From: CAZWEZ01 sp964632795
GTDB lineage: Bacteria > Pseudomonadota > Alphaproteobacteria > Rhodospirillales > 2-02-FULL-58-16
Direction of reading: 5' to 3'
Assembly (NCBI GenBank): GCA_964632795.1
Contig: CAZWEZ010000001.1
Span: 1-64,000, forward strand
DNA length: 64,000 nucleotides
Shown here: one piece after another, positions 1-9,427 of the stretch
Layout: the number at the start of each line of letters is the position of its first letter
How positions within the stretch are numbered: position 1 is the stretch's first letter
Program-made: the position numbers and the translations under genes
The notes under the pieces: generated by a model
What the model was told of the DNA's origin: nothing
The model's input: the letters and a program-made list of their open reading frames with translations, nothing else
The model's database searches: none

Positions 1-50
1 GCCTTCTCGGGGCCCGACAGGTTGCTCGCGTCGTTCTTGATTCTGGCCAT
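1..50 (-). CDS. fliG: Flagellar motor switch protein FliG, N-terminal fragment (runs off the window)
   Basis: Only the first 16 codons are present. On the minus strand an ATG at position 50 opens a frame reading MARIKNDASNLSGPEK. The LSGPEKA-type segment preceded by a short basic stretch is how many alphaproteobacterial FliG proteins begin. FliG is part of the cytoplasmic rotor switch and couples to the stator. The identification rests on a very short N-terminus and should be treated as a good guess. No gene on the other strand competes for these bases. Confidence 0.45.
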   Translation of the reverse strand, partial: MARIKNDASNLSGPEK

Positions 51-124
51 CGCTCGACCCTATCCGCGATCCCTTAATTTACCATGAACTCGATCCGCAG
101 GCTCCATCAAACGTTCCAGCGCCA

Positions 125-652
125 TCAGGCTTCATCCCAATGGCAGCCCAGGCCCAGGCCTCCGGCCGTGTTGGCGACCGTGGCCAGGCAGGGCCGGACG
201 CTTTCCTCGGGTATCCAGACGGCGATTCTGACCACGTACTGCACGGTGCCGTCGGCGCCCGGGATCTTCTCCGCGTTGAGGCGGACGATGTTGGCCTTGA
301 ACTGGATGAAGACTTCGCTGAGACGGGCGATCAGGCCGGGCCGGTCGCCGCCGCTGACCACGATCCGGTGGGTGATGCGGCCCGAGGGGCCGTGGACAGG
401 GGCCAGGTCGAAGACGCGGACCGTCAACTCGGCGTTTTCCAGTTCGGGCAGGGCGCGCAGTTCGGATTCAACCGTTTCGCACGATACGTCGTCGGGGAAA
501 TCGCATACCGCCGTGAACTCCGCGCCGCCGCCAAGCACCGCGAAGGTGGTGTCGTCGAGGTTGGCCCCCAGGTCGAACAGCCGTCCGGCGATGGCCGCGA
601 CGAGCCCGATGCGGTCGGGGCACAGGATGGAGATTATTGCTGTCGTTGCCAT
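125..652 (-). CDS. Tandem ACT-domain protein, GcvR-like amino-acid-responsive regulator
   Basis: The 175-residue protein consists of two ACT domains. The first begins ISILCPDRIGLVAAIAGRLFD, and the second carries IVVSGGDRPGLIARLSEVF. The D-R-x-G-L signature at the start of each is the ligand-binding turn of ACT modules, and the length fits the GcvR family (about 175-190 residues). GcvR-type proteins bind small effectors such as glycine and act through partner proteins rather than through a DNA-binding domain, and none is visible here. An in-frame TTG at 673 would add seven residues; the ATG at 652 gives the usual short N-terminus before the first strand. It lies in the same direction as the fliG fragment and the Nudix gene upstream. 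Confidence 0.75.
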   Translation of the reverse strand: MATTAIISILCPDRIGLVAAIAGRLFDLGANLDDTTFAVLGGGAEFTAVCDFPDDVSCETVESELRALPELENAELTVRVFDLAPVHGPSGRITHRIVVSGGDRPGLIARLSEVFIQFKANIVRLNAEKIPGADGTVQYVVRIAVWIPEESVRPCLATVANTAGGLGLGCHWDEA

Positions 653-705
653 GGCGTGGATTTCATCGTCCAAACACTAAGAATCACCTGTATAGCAGGC
701 CGGGG

Positions 706-1173
706 TCATAGAGTCCTGGCATCGGTCCCCGACCGCTCGCCAAGGACAGACCATGCCTCATGGGCGAGGCGAATGACCCGTTCGGTCTCCGACCACAGCC
801 GGAGGGCGGGCAGTTCGTCGAGGCCGAACCAGGAGGCCGCGTCGGCGTCGTCGCCCGGCGTTGCCTCGCCGCTCCGCCAGGCGGCAATGACGTCGACCAG
901 GGTATAGTGGCTGCGGATTCTGCCCGAGCCGTCGGGTTCGATGGAATCGACCACCTCGACGAGTCCCAGTACCTCGATCGTCAGTCCGGTTTCCTCCAGC
1001 ACTTCGCGGCGGGCCGCCTGAAAGACCGTTTCGCCGACTTCCTGGGCCCCCCCGGGCAGGCTCCATTGGCCACGACGCGGAGGCTTGGCGCGCCGGACCA
1101 GCAACACCTTGTCGTCGCGCCAGACGACGGCGCCGACCCCGACGATGGGGCGTTGGGGATAAAGACGTGACAT
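706..1173 (-). CDS. Nudix hydrolase (ADP-ribose pyrophosphatase-like)
   Basis: About 155 residues. The Nudix box GX5EX7REUXEEXGU is complete: G42, E48, R56-E57, E60-E61, G63-L64. It binds the Mg ions that hydrolyse a nucleoside diphosphate linked to another group. The segment VGVGAVVWRDDKVLLVRR just before it is the usual first strands of the fold, and W-S-L-P-G-G precedes the box. Substrate cannot be told from sequence; ADP-ribose or an oxidised nucleotide is typical for small proteins of this type. ATG at 1173 is chosen because AGGA lies 12 bases upstream; an ATG at 1185 is possible but AGGA abuts it too closely. Confidence 0.85.
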   Translation of the reverse strand: MSRLYPQRPIVGVGAVVWRDDKVLLVRRAKPPRRGQWSLPGGAQEVGETVFQAARREVLEETGLTIEVLGLVEVVDSIEPDGSGRIRSHYTLVDVIAAWRSGEATPGDDADAASWFGLDELPALRLWSETERVIRLAHEAWSVLGERSGTDARTL

Positions 1174-1302
1174 CTTCGTCGCCATTCCTTCGACACTTTT
1201 TCAGTATGCCGTCACACGGCGGCTGTACTCCATAACATTTCGCCGTACAATGACCGGGGATTCCCGCGACGGGAACGAAGAATCCATTGGGAGACGGGGG
1301 TC

Positions 1303-1680
1303 ATGCCGGGGCCGGATATCAAGTACCGAACCTTCAAGGCCGGACAGTACGTCTTTCGCGAGTTCGAAGTCGGCGACCTTGCTTTCGTGATCAAGTCCGG
1401 CGAGGTCGAGATCATAAAGATGATCGACGATAACGAGGTCGTCCTGGGAACCATCGGAGCGGGCGGGATCTTCGGCGAAATGGCGCTGATCGACGACAAG
1501 CCCCGCATGGCTTCGGCCCGTGCCATTACCGAAGGAACCACCACCATCGTCGTCACCCGCGACCTGTTCGCCGTCAAATTGAAGAAGACCGACCCGTTCA
1601 TCAAGGGACTGCTCAACATCCTGGTCAGTCACATCCGTTCCATGTCCGAGAAGGCTGGCAGGGGAACATCCGACGATTAG
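1303..1680 (+). CDS. Cyclic nucleotide-binding domain protein (stand-alone CNB domain)
   Basis: A 125-residue protein that is essentially one cNMP-binding beta-barrel. The phosphate-binding cassette is visible as GEMALIDDKPRMASARA, with the Gly-Glu pair that contacts ribose and an Arg that would contact the cyclic phosphate. There is no helix-turn-helix or other output domain, so it is not a Crp-type transcription factor. It could be a second-messenger sensor that works by protein contact. A GGGAGA ribosome binding site precedes the ATG. It is transcribed away from the Nudix gene; the 100 bases between them should contain both promoters. Confidence 0.8.
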   Translation: MPGPDIKYRTFKAGQYVFREFEVGDLAFVIKSGEVEIIKMIDDNEVVLGTIGAGGIFGEMALIDDKPRMASARAITEGTTTIVVTRDLFAVKLKKTDPFIKGLLNILVSHIRSMSEKAGRGTSDD

Positions 1681-1776
1681 GCCAGCGACCGGGGAGTCCC
1701 CCGACGGGGTCACCTTGGTGGCCTTCTCGCGCGCCTCCTCCTTGATGGCGGCGGTGACCCGGGTTCGGGAGGACCC

Positions 1777-2649
1777 ATGTTCGAAGGTTTCGAAGAAACC
1801 GACATCGAAACCGAAGAGGCCGTCATCCGCCTGGTCCACGGTGGTTCGGGGCCGCCGCTGCTGCTGCTCCACGGCTATCCGCAGAGCCACGTCATGTGGC
1901 ACCGGATCGCGCCACGGCTGGCCGAACGCTTCACGGTGGTGGCCAGCGACCTGCGGGGCTATGGAGACAGTTCCAAGCCGCCCAGCGATCCTTCCCACGA
2001 GACGTATTCCAAACGGGCCATGGCGCGCGACCAGGTGGCGGTGATGGCGGCGCTCGGGTTCGGGGAATTCTTCGTCGCCGGCCACGACCGGGGCGGACGG
2101 GTCGGCCACCGGATGGCCCTGGACCACCCGCAACGGGTCAAAAAGCTGGCGGTCCTCGACATCGTGCCCACCCGCAAGCTCTACGAGACGTTCACCAAGG
2201 AGGTGGCCACCGGGTATTACCACTGGTTCTTCCTGATCCAGGACTTCGACCTGCCCGAGACCTTGATCGGTGGCGCGCCGGAGGCCTATTTGCGCCGCAA
2301 GGTGGGCCACTGGAGCGCCGACAAGGACTGCTTCACCGACCAGGCCATGGCCGAATACGTCCGTTGTTTCTCCAACCCCGAAACCATCCATGCCTCGTGC
2401 GAGGACTACCGCGCCGCCGCCTCCATCGACCTCGACCACGACCAGGCCGACATCGAGCGCACGGTGGATTGCCCGCTGCTCGCCCTATGGGGGGCCAAGG
2501 GGCTGATGGGGCGCCACTACGACGTTCTCGCGACATGGCGCGAGCGGGCCTCGGACGTCGGCGGCCGGGCGCTGCCCTGCGGCCATTTCCTGCCCGAGGA
2601 GGCGCCCGAGGAGACCTGCCAGGAAATCGTCCGGTTCCTCGACGCGTGA
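1777..2649 (+). CDS. Alpha/beta hydrolase, fluoroacetate/haloacetate dehalogenase-like
   Basis: A 290-residue alpha/beta hydrolase. The nucleophile elbow is GHDRGG, so the nucleophile is Asp104 rather than Ser. Arg105 and Arg108 follow, as do the two carboxylate-binding arginines of fluoroacetate dehalogenase. Asp128 (VLDIVPT), His149-Trp150 (GYYHWFF) and His270 (CGHFLPEEAP) complete the Asp-His-Asp triad and halide pocket of that family. LLLLHGYPQSHVMW supplies the oxyanion strand. The known reaction is hydrolysis of a C-halogen bond of a haloacetate to give glycolate. The natural substrate may be another small 2-haloacid or an ester, because annotated dehalogenases of this group are promiscuous. 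Confidence 0.85.
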   Translation: MFEGFEETDIETEEAVIRLVHGGSGPPLLLLHGYPQSHVMWHRIAPRLAERFTVVASDLRGYGDSSKPPSDPSHETYSKRAMARDQVAVMAALGFGEFFVAGHDRGGRVGHRMALDHPQRVKKLAVLDIVPTRKLYETFTKEVATGYYHWFFLIQDFDLPETLIGGAPEAYLRRKVGHWSADKDCFTDQAMAEYVRCFSNPETIHASCEDYRAAASIDLDHDQADIERTVDCPLLALWGAKGLMGRHYDVLATWRERASDVGGRALPCGHFLPEEAPEETCQEIVRFLDA

Positions 2650-2699
2650 TACCGGCGGTATGAGTTGCGTTCGCCGCCGGGGTGTACAATGCTAGGGCC

Positions 2700-3494
2700 A
2701 TGAACACCGAAGACGAAAAACCGCAGACGGACGACCAAACTCCAGCGAAAGGCGAACGGAAAGCCACCAAGATGCGGCTGGGGGCGAAGCTGCGCGCCTA
2801 TTTCCTGGCCGGCATCCTGGTTACCGCGCCGATTTCGATCACCTTCTATCTGGCCTGGATTTTCATCGATTTCGTCGACCGCCAGGTGACGCCGCTGATC
2901 CCGTCCAAGTACAACCCGGAAACCTACCTGCCGTTCAGCACCCCGGGCCTGGGGCTGCTCATCGTCTTCATCTTCCTGACCCTGGTCGGGGCCCTGACCG
3001 CCGGCTTCCTGGGCCGCCAGGTTCAACGGACCAGCGAGCGGTTCATGGCCCGCATGCCGGTGATCCGCAACGTCTACGGGGCCATCAAGCAGGTCCTGGA
3101 GACGGTCCTGGCCCACCAGTCGGAGGCCTTCCGCGAGGCGGTGCTGGTCGAATATCCCCGCCGCGGCATGTGGGCCATCGCCTTCATCACCGGGCGCACC
3201 GAGGGCGAGGTGCAGAGCCTGATCGAGGACGAGGTCATCAACATCTTCCTGCCGACCACCCCCAACCCGACCTCGGGATTCCTGCTGTTCGTCCCCAGGA
3301 GGGACCTGGTGCCGCTGTCGATGAAGGTGGAGGAGGCGATCAAGATGGTGATCTCGGGAGGCATCGTCACCCCTCCCGACCGCCGTCCATTGGAAGAACA
3401 GCGCAAACCCAAGGTCGCCGCCGCCACCTACGAGGACATCGACATCCTGCGCGAAAAGCACCGCGCCCCGGTCCTGGTGACCAAGAAGAACTGA
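2700..3494 (+). CDS. DUF502 family inner-membrane protein
   Basis: 264 residues. A charged N-terminal 25 residues is followed by a membrane segment around 32-54 (AYFLAGILVTAPISITFYLA) and a second around 84-104 (GLGLLIVFIFLTLVGALTAGF). A soluble domain follows, with the family's typical PRRGMWAIAFITG and NIFLPTTPNPTSGFLLFVPR stretches. The function of DUF502 is not known. The gene is convergent with recG, the usual neighbour of this family in alphaproteobacteria, and the stop codons are almost touching. The ATG at 2700 is preferred over one at 2682 because the conserved part begins after it. Confidence 0.85.
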   Translation: MNTEDEKPQTDDQTPAKGERKATKMRLGAKLRAYFLAGILVTAPISITFYLAWIFIDFVDRQVTPLIPSKYNPETYLPFSTPGLGLLIVFIFLTLVGALTAGFLGRQVQRTSERFMARMPVIRNVYGAIKQVLETVLAHQSEAFREAVLVEYPRRGMWAIAFITGRTEGEVQSLIEDEVINIFLPTTPNPTSGFLLFVPRRDLVPLSMKVEEAIKMVISGGIVTPPDRRPLEEQRKPKVAAATYEDIDILREKHRAPVLVTKKN

Positions 3495-3495
3495 T

Positions 3496-5577
3496 TCACC
3501 CCGACCTGAGGAACTTCACCGCCGCGTCGCGCTCGAACAGGTAGAGCAGGGTGCGCAGGGCCTCGCCGCGCTTGGTCTTGAGTTCGGGGTCGCGCTCGAG
3601 GATCAGGGCGGAGTCGTCGCGCGCCGCGGCCAGCAACTCGCCGTGAACCGACAGGTCGGCCATCCGGAACTCGGGGATACCGCTCTGGCGGGTGCCGAGC
3701 AGTTCGCCGGCGCCGCGCAGGAGCAGGTCTTCCTCGGCGATGCGGAAACCGTCGTCGGTCTGGCGCAGGATGTCGAGCCTGGCCCGCGCCGCTTCCGTCA
3801 GCGGCGGCGCGTACAGCAACAGGCAGGTGGACGCGACGTCGCCCCGGCCGATGCGGCCCCGCAGCTGGTGGAGCTGGGACAGGCCGAAGCGCTCGGCGTG
3901 CTCGACCACCATCACCGTCGCCAGGGGCACGTCCACCCCGACCTCGATGACCGTGGTGGCGACCAGGATATCGACCGCCCCCTCGGCGAAGGCCTCCATC
4001 ACGGCGTCCTTGACCGCTCCCTTGAGGCGGCCGTGGACCAGGCCGACCCGTTCTCCGAAGAGTTGGGACAGGTGCTGGTGGCGTTCCTCGGCGGCGGCCA
4101 CGTCGAGGACTTCCGATTCCTCGACCAGCGGGCACACCCAATAGGCCTTGGCCCCCTTGGCCAACTGGCGGGCGAGAGCGGCGGTGATGTCGTCCAGGCG
4201 TTCCAGGGGCATGACCCGGGTGTCCACGGGAAGCCGCCCGGCCGGTTTTTCGAGGAGGCGCGAAACGTCCATGTCGCCATACGCCGTCAGCATCAGGGTC
4301 CGGGGGATGGGGGTGGCGGTCATCACCAGCACGTCCACGGCGGTCCCCTTGGCGGTCAGGGTCAGGCGCTGATGGACCCCGAAGCGGTGCTGTTCGTCGA
4401 TCACCGCCAGGGCCAGGTCGTCAAAAACGACGTCTTCCTGGAACAGGGCGTGGGTGCCGACCGCCAGCGGCGTCGTGCCGTCGGCCAGGCCTTGGAGCAG
4501 TCTTTCGCGAATCTTGCCCTTCTCGCGGCCGGTCAGCAGGATGACGTCGATCCCGGCGGCCTCGGCCAGGGGGGTAATGGTGGCCAGGTGCTGGCGGGCC
4601 AGGATCTCGGTCGGCGCCATCATCGCCGCCTGGGCACCGCTCTCGACGGCGGCGAGCATGCTCAACAGGGCGACCACGGTCTTGCCGCTGCCGACGTCCC
4701 CCTGCAACAGCCGCAACATGCGGTCGCCGCTCGCCATGTCGGCGGCGATCTCCCGGAGCACGTCCCCCTGGGAGGTAGTGAGGGCGAAGGGGAGGGCGTC
4801 CGTCACCTTGCCCTGGAGACGCCCGTCTCCCTTGATCGAGCGGCCCTTGAGACGGCGCATAGTGCGGCGCACCAGGGCCAGCGCCAGCTGGTTGGCCAGC
4901 AACTCGTCGTAGGCCAGGCGCGAGCGGGCCGGGGTCAGGGGCTCCAACGCCGCCTCGTCGCCGGGAGCGTGGGCCTCCAGCAGGGACTCCCGCCACGGTT
5001 TCCAGCCCCGGCGGGCGAGGAAGGCCGGATCTCCCCATTCGGCCAACTCGGGCGCCTGGTCGAGGGCGGCGCGGAGCGCCTTGCCCAGCACCTTCAACGA
5101 CAGGCCCGTGCTCGACGGGTAGACCGGCTCGACCGCCTGCAGGCGGTCCAGTTCCTCGATGGTGCCGATATGGTCGGGGTGGGTGATCTGGATTTCACCT
5201 CCGAAGGCCTCGACCTTGCCGCTGACCACCCGGGTCTCGCCCTCGGGCAGGGTGCGGCGCAGGTAGTCCGCGTGGGCGTGGAAGAAAACCAGGGCCAGCG
5301 TCCCCGTATCGTCGGAACAATAGACCTTGTAGGGCAGGCGGCGGTTGGCCGGCTTGCGGTGGCGGTCGATGCGCACCGTCAAGGTCGCCACCACCCCGAG
5401 CTTGGCCTGGCCCACCTTGGGCGCGTAGCGGCGGTCGATGATGCCGCTCGGCAGGTGCCAGAACAGATCGACGATCCGCCCCCCCGCCGCCTTCTCCACG
5501 GATTTGGCGATGCGCGGCCCGACGCCCGGAAGCTCGGTGACCGGCTTGAACGGTGGGTAGAGGATTTCAGGACGCAT
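3496..5577 (-). CDS. recG: ATP-dependent DNA helicase RecG
   Basis: A 693-residue superfamily 2 helicase that reverses stalled replication forks and branch-migrates Holliday junctions. The N-terminal wedge/OB region includes LPGVGPRIAKSVEKA (helix-hairpin-helix-like, residues 16-30) and the nucleic-acid-binding beta barrel around 60-140. Walker A is GDVGSGKT (293-300), motif II is DEQH (394-397), and the C-terminal helicase half has VATTVIEVGVDVP and QLRGRIGRG, followed by the RecG C-terminal wedge motif. Length matches the family (about 690). It is divergent from sdhE-mfd, an order common in Rhodospirillales. Confidence 0.97.
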   Translation of the reverse strand: MRPEILYPPFKPVTELPGVGPRIAKSVEKAAGGRIVDLFWHLPSGIIDRRYAPKVGQAKLGVVATLTVRIDRHRKPANRRLPYKVYCSDDTGTLALVFFHAHADYLRRTLPEGETRVVSGKVEAFGGEIQITHPDHIGTIEELDRLQAVEPVYPSSTGLSLKVLGKALRAALDQAPELAEWGDPAFLARRGWKPWRESLLEAHAPGDEAALEPLTPARSRLAYDELLANQLALALVRRTMRRLKGRSIKGDGRLQGKVTDALPFALTTSQGDVLREIAADMASGDRMLRLLQGDVGSGKTVVALLSMLAAVESGAQAAMMAPTEILARQHLATITPLAEAAGIDVILLTGREKGKIRERLLQGLADGTTPLAVGTHALFQEDVVFDDLALAVIDEQHRFGVHQRLTLTAKGTAVDVLVMTATPIPRTLMLTAYGDMDVSRLLEKPAGRLPVDTRVMPLERLDDITAALARQLAKGAKAYWVCPLVEESEVLDVAAAEERHQHLSQLFGERVGLVHGRLKGAVKDAVMEAFAEGAVDILVATTVIEVGVDVPLATVMVVEHAERFGLSQLHQLRGRIGRGDVASTCLLLYAPPLTEAARARLDILRQTDDGFRIAEEDLLLRGAGELLGTRQSGIPEFRMADLSVHGELLAAARDDSALILERDPELKTKRGEALRTLLYLFERDAAVKFLRSG

Positions 5578-5646
5578 GTCTCTAATACCAAGGCTGACAG
5601 ATGTCGGGCAACTCTCTATATCGTAGTCCCGCCGTCGGAGGACTCA

Positions 5647-5919
5647 ATGCCCGAATCGACCGATATCCGCCGCAAGCGCCTGTTGTTCCGCAGCAACCAC
5701 CGCGGGATGCGGGAAATCGACGTCCTGGTCGGCGGTTTCGCCCGACGGCACCTGGACGACCTCGACGACCAACAGGTGATCCGTTTCGAGGCCCTGCTGG
5801 AGGAGAGCGACCACGATCTCTTCAACTGGATCACCGGCAAGAAAGCCCTGCCGGAGGGCCTGGACCACGACCTGATAAAGCTCATAATCAAGTTCAAAAA
5901 CGAACCGTACCAGCCTTGA
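5647..5919 (+). CDS. sdhE: FAD assembly factor SdhE (succinate dehydrogenase flavinylation)
   Basis: A 90-residue helical protein. The diagnostic RGxxE motif is present as RGMREID (residues 19-25), and FxxLLEESDHDLFNWI is the typical central helix. SdhE promotes covalent FAD attachment to SdhA and FrdA in the cytoplasm. The ATG at 5647 follows a GGAG sequence. The stop codon overlaps the likely TTG start of mfd (TTGA), so the two genes are translationally coupled. The sdhE-mfd pairing next to recG is conserved in alphaproteobacteria. Confidence 0.93.
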   Translation: MPESTDIRRKRLLFRSNHRGMREIDVLVGGFARRHLDDLDDQQVIRFEALLEESDHDLFNWITGKKALPEGLDHDLIKLIIKFKNEPYQP

Positions 5920-8900
5920 AATCACTGAGGAAATATCTTTCCGAACCCGGCCGCATCCTGATCTCCGGCGCGCCCGGGGGGGTCGATGGGCTGATCCTTG
6001 CCGAGCTGTCGGCAAACGACGGAGAGGAGGGGGGGCGCGACATCCTGTTCGTCGCCCGCGACGACGTCCGGATGGCCCGCATGGCGGAAACCCTGTCGTT
6101 CTTCGCTCCCCAGCTGGAACGCCTGGAGTTCCCGGCCTGGGACTGCCTGCCCTACGACCGGGTTTCGCCAAACCCGGAGATCGTCGGCCGACGCATCCAT
6201 ACCCTGACCCGGCTGCTGGAAGGCGAGCCGGCGAAGGCGGGCCGGGTGGTCCTGACCACGGTCTCGGCGCTGCTCCAGCGGGTTCCGCCGCGCGCCGCCT
6301 ACGCCGGCAGGACCATGGCCATCGCCGTCGGCGGGAACTTCGATCCCCAGGCACTGACGGCATTCCTGTCCGGGGTCGGCTATGGGCGCTGCGATACGGT
6401 CATGGAACCCGGCGAATTCGCCATCCGGGGGGGCATCATGGACATCTACCCGCCCGGCCAGCCGGCGCCGCTTCGCCTGGATTTCTTCGGAGACACGCTG
6501 GAAGGCATCCGCACCTTCGACGCCGCCACCCAGCGGACCACCGGCAAGCTGGCCGCCTTCACCGTCAAGCCGGCCAGCGAGATCCTGCTCGACGAGGAGG
6601 TGATCTCACGCTTTCGCTCCGGCTACCGGACCCTGTTCGGGGCCACGGCCGGCGACGACCTCCTCTACGAGGCGGTTTCGGCGGGCCGCCGGCACCTGGG
6701 CATGGAGCACTGGCTGCCCCTCTTTCACCAACCCCTGGAGACGCTCGCCGATTACATGCCGGGGGCGCCCCTGGTCCTCGACCATCAGGCCGAAGAGGCC
6801 CGCGATGCCCGTCTGGAGCTGATTGGCGAGTACTACCGGGCGCGTACCGACATGGCCGGCAAGGGGACGGCTGCGGACGCCTCACCCTACCACCCCGTCC
6901 CCCCGGACCGCCTTTATTTGGACCTGGCGCAGTGGGACGGACTGCTGTCGAAGCGCCCGGTGGCCGTCCTGTCCCCCTTCGCCGCTCCCGAGGGAGAGGC
7001 GGCCGTGGACGCCGGGGGACGGCAGGGCAGGGACTTCAGCGAGGCCCGGGTCGATCCCGGCGCCAACGTCTTCGACATCCTCCGCGACCACGTTTCCGCG
7101 GAACGCAAGGCCGGCCGCCGGGTGGTCGTCGCCGCCTTCACGCAAGGCTCCCGCCAGCGCCTGGGGAACCTCCTCGGGGAACACGGCATGGAGAACCTGT
7201 GCCCCGTCGATGACTGGCCTCAGGTGGCCGGGCTCGACGATGGCGCGGTCGCCCTGGCGGTGGTCGGGCTGGATCATGGGTTCACCACCCCCGAACTGGC
7301 GGTGATCGGCGAGCAGGACATCCTCGGTCAACGCCTGAACCGGCCGGCGCGGCGCAGGGTCCGCCCCGAAAACATCATCGCCGAGGCGTCGTCGCTGCAC
7401 GAGGGGGATCTGGTGGTCCACGCCGACCACGGTATCGCCCGCTACCAAGGACTGGTCGCCGTCCAGGCGGCGGGGGCGCCGCACGACTGCCTGGTCCTGA
7501 TCTACCAGGGCGGCGACAAGCTGTTTCTGCCGGTCGAGAACATCGAATTGATCTCCCGCTTCGGTTCGGAGGGTTCGGAAGCGACCTTGGACCGTCTGGG
7601 CGGGGCCGCCTGGCAGGCTCGCAAGGCCCGGCTGAAAAAACGCATCCGCCACATGGCCGACGAGCTGATCAAGGTGGCGGCCGCCCGCGCCCTGCGTCCC
7701 GGCGCCACGATGACGCCGAGCGAGGGGCTGTTCGACGAATTCTGCGCCGGCTTTCCCTTCGTCGAGACCGAGGACCAGCATCGGGCCATCGCCGATGTCC
7801 TGGACGACCTCGCCGGCGGTTCGCCGGCCGACCGCCTGATCTGCGGCGACGTCGGTTTCGGCAAGACCGAGGTCGCCCTGCGCGCCGCCTTCGTCGTCGC
7901 GATGACCGCCAAGCAGGTCGCCGTGGTGGTGCCGACGACGCTGCTCGCCCGCCAGCACCACCAGACCTTCCGCCGCCGGTTCGTCGACTACCCGTTGCGG
8001 GTCGAGCAAATCTCCCGGCTGGTCCCCGCCGGCCAGGCCAAGAAAGTCAAGGCCGGGTTGGCCGACGGCACCGTCGATATCGTCATCGGCACCCACGCCC
8101 TGCTGGCCAAGGACATCCGCTTCCGCGACCTGGGCCTGCTGGTGGTTGACGAGGAACAGCACTTCGGCGTCGCCAACAAGGAGAAACTCAAACGGCTCAA
8201 GACCGATGTCCACGTCCTGACGCTGACCGCGACGCCGATCCCGCGCACCCTGCAGCTCGCCCTCAGCGGGGTCAGGGAAATGAGCCTGATCGCCACCCCG
8301 CCGGTGGACCGCTTGGCGGTGCGCACCTTCATCCTGCCCTTCGATCCGGTGATCGTCCGCGAGGCCATTCTGCGCGAGCGTTTCAGGGGCGGCCAGACCT
8401 TCTACGTCTGTCCCCGCATCGAGGACATCGACAGGGTGGCCGAACGGCTCCGGGAACTGGTCCCGGAGGTGACCATGCTCACCGCCCACGGGCGGATGGC
8501 GGCGCGCAAGCTGGAAACCGCCATGACCGCCTTCTACGACGGCAAGGTGGACCTGTTGCTGTCCACCAACATCATCGAATCGGGCCTCGACCTGCCCGCC
8601 GTCAACACCATCGTCATCCACCGCGCCGACATGTTCGGCCTGGCCCAGCTTTACCAACTGCGCGGCCGGGTCGGACGGTCCAAGGTGCGGGCCTATGCCT
8701 ATCTCACCCTGCCGCCGCGCCAGAAACTGTCGCAGGCGGCCGAAAAGCGGCTCAAGGTGATGCAGACCCTGGACACCCTGGGCGCCGGGTTCACGCTGGC
8801 CAGCCACGACCTCGACATCCGCGGCGCCGGCAACCTGCTCGGCGCCGAGCAGTCGGGCCATATCCGCGAAGTCGGCATCGAGCTCTACCAGCAGATGCTG

Positions 8901-9416
8901 GAAGAGGCCGTGGCCGAGGCCCGGGGCGCCGGGGGGGCGGAAGGGGCCGACGTCGCCGACGACGACTGGAGCCCGCAGATCGCCATCGGCATGCCGGTGC
9001 TGATCCCCCAGGACCTGGTCGCCGACCTCAACGTGCGTCTGGGGCTCTACCGGCGGTTGGCCAGGCTGAACGAACGGCTGGAGATCGACGCCTTTGCCGC
9101 CGAGATGATCGACCGCTTCGGGCCACTGCCCCCCGAGGTCGACAACCTGCTGAGGACGGTGGCCATCAAGCAGATGTGCAAGAAGGCCGGCATCGACAGG
9201 GTGGAGGCGGGACCGAAAGGGGCGGTGGTGTCGTTCCGCGGCACCCGCTTCGCCAACCCGGCCGGTTTCGTCGCCTACATCACCGCCCACGCCGGAACGG
9301 CCCGGCTGCGCCCCGACCACAAGCTGGTCTACATGCGCACCTGGGACGACCCCGAGGTTCGCCTGGACGGCGTCCAGCGGCTGATCGGCGATCTGGCGGC
9401 GATTGCCGCCGGGTAG
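5916..9416 (+). CDS. mfd: Transcription-repair coupling factor Mfd
   Basis: About 1166 residues, the normal length of Mfd. It removes RNA polymerase stalled at lesions and recruits UvrA. The N-terminal UvrB-homology part contains FPAWDCLPYDRVSPNPEI. An RNA-polymerase-interacting Tudor-like domain starts near GDLVVHADHGIARYQG. The helicase core has Walker A GDVGFGKT (near residue 645) and the DEEQ box (near 745), and is followed by the TRG region and the UvrA-like C-terminal domain. No ATG exists at the expected point. A TTG at 5916 overlaps the sdhE stop as TTGA and gives the N-terminus KSLRKYLSEPGRILISGAP, which fits the family. The open frame extends upstream to 5601 but that part lies antiparallel to and across sdhE. 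Confidence 0.95.
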   Translation: MKSLRKYLSEPGRILISGAPGGVDGLILAELSANDGEEGGRDILFVARDDVRMARMAETLSFFAPQLERLEFPAWDCLPYDRVSPNPEIVGRRIHTLTRLLEGEPAKAGRVVLTTVSALLQRVPPRAAYAGRTMAIAVGGNFDPQALTAFLSGVGYGRCDTVMEPGEFAIRGGIMDIYPPGQPAPLRLDFFGDTLEGIRTFDAATQRTTGKLAAFTVKPASEILLDEEVISRFRSGYRTLFGATAGDDLLYEAVSAGRRHLGMEHWLPLFHQPLETLADYMPGAPLVLDHQAEEARDARLELIGEYYRARTDMAGKGTAADASPYHPVPPDRLYLDLAQWDGLLSKRPVAVLSPFAAPEGEAAVDAGGRQGRDFSEARVDPGANVFDILRDHVSAERKAGRRVVVAAFTQGSRQRLGNLLGEHGMENLCPVDDWPQVAGLDDGAVALAVVGLDHGFTTPELAVIGEQDILGQRLNRPARRRVRPENIIAEASSLHEGDLVVHADHGIARYQGLVAVQAAGAPHDCLVLIYQGGDKLFLPVENIELISRFGSEGSEATLDRLGGAAWQARKARLKKRIRHMADELIKVAAARALRPGATMTPSEGLFDEFCAGFPFVETEDQHRAIADVLDDLAGGSPADRLICGDVGFGKTEVALRAAFVVAMTAKQVAVVVPTTLLARQHHQTFRRRFVDYPLRVEQISRLVPAGQAKKVKAGLADGTVDIVIGTHALLAKDIRFRDLGLLVVDEEQHFGVANKEKLKRLKTDVHVLTLTATPIPRTLQLALSGVREMSLIATPPVDRLAVRTFILPFDPVIVREAILRERFRGGQTFYVCPRIEDIDRVAERLRELVPEVTMLTAHGRMAARKLETAMTAFYDGKVDLLLSTNIIESGLDLPAVNTIVIHRADMFGLAQLYQLRGRVGRSKVRAYAYLTLPPRQKLSQAAEKRLKVMQTLDTLGAGFTLASHDLDIRGAGNLLGAEQSGHIREVGIELYQQMLEEAVAEARGAGGAEGADVADDDWSPQIAIGMPVLIPQDLVADLNVRLGLYRRLARLNERLEIDAFAAEMIDRFGPLPPEVDNLLRTVAIKQMCKKAGIDRVEAGPKGAVVSFRGTRFANPAGFVAYITAHAGTARLRPDHKLVYMRTWDDPEVRLDGVQRLIGDLAAIAAG

Positions 9417-9427
9417 GGGGCAAGCAC

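Noticed and set aside
1201..2439. Long minus-strand open frame opposite the cNMP-binding and hydrolase genes
   Set aside because: It is antisense to two genes with clear domains; its translation is low-complexity and domain-free, as expected in high-GC DNA.
6882..9320. 812-codon minus-strand open frame inside mfd
   Set aside because: It lies entirely antisense to mfd; Gly/Asp/Val/Gln-rich composition without motifs marks it as a shadow.
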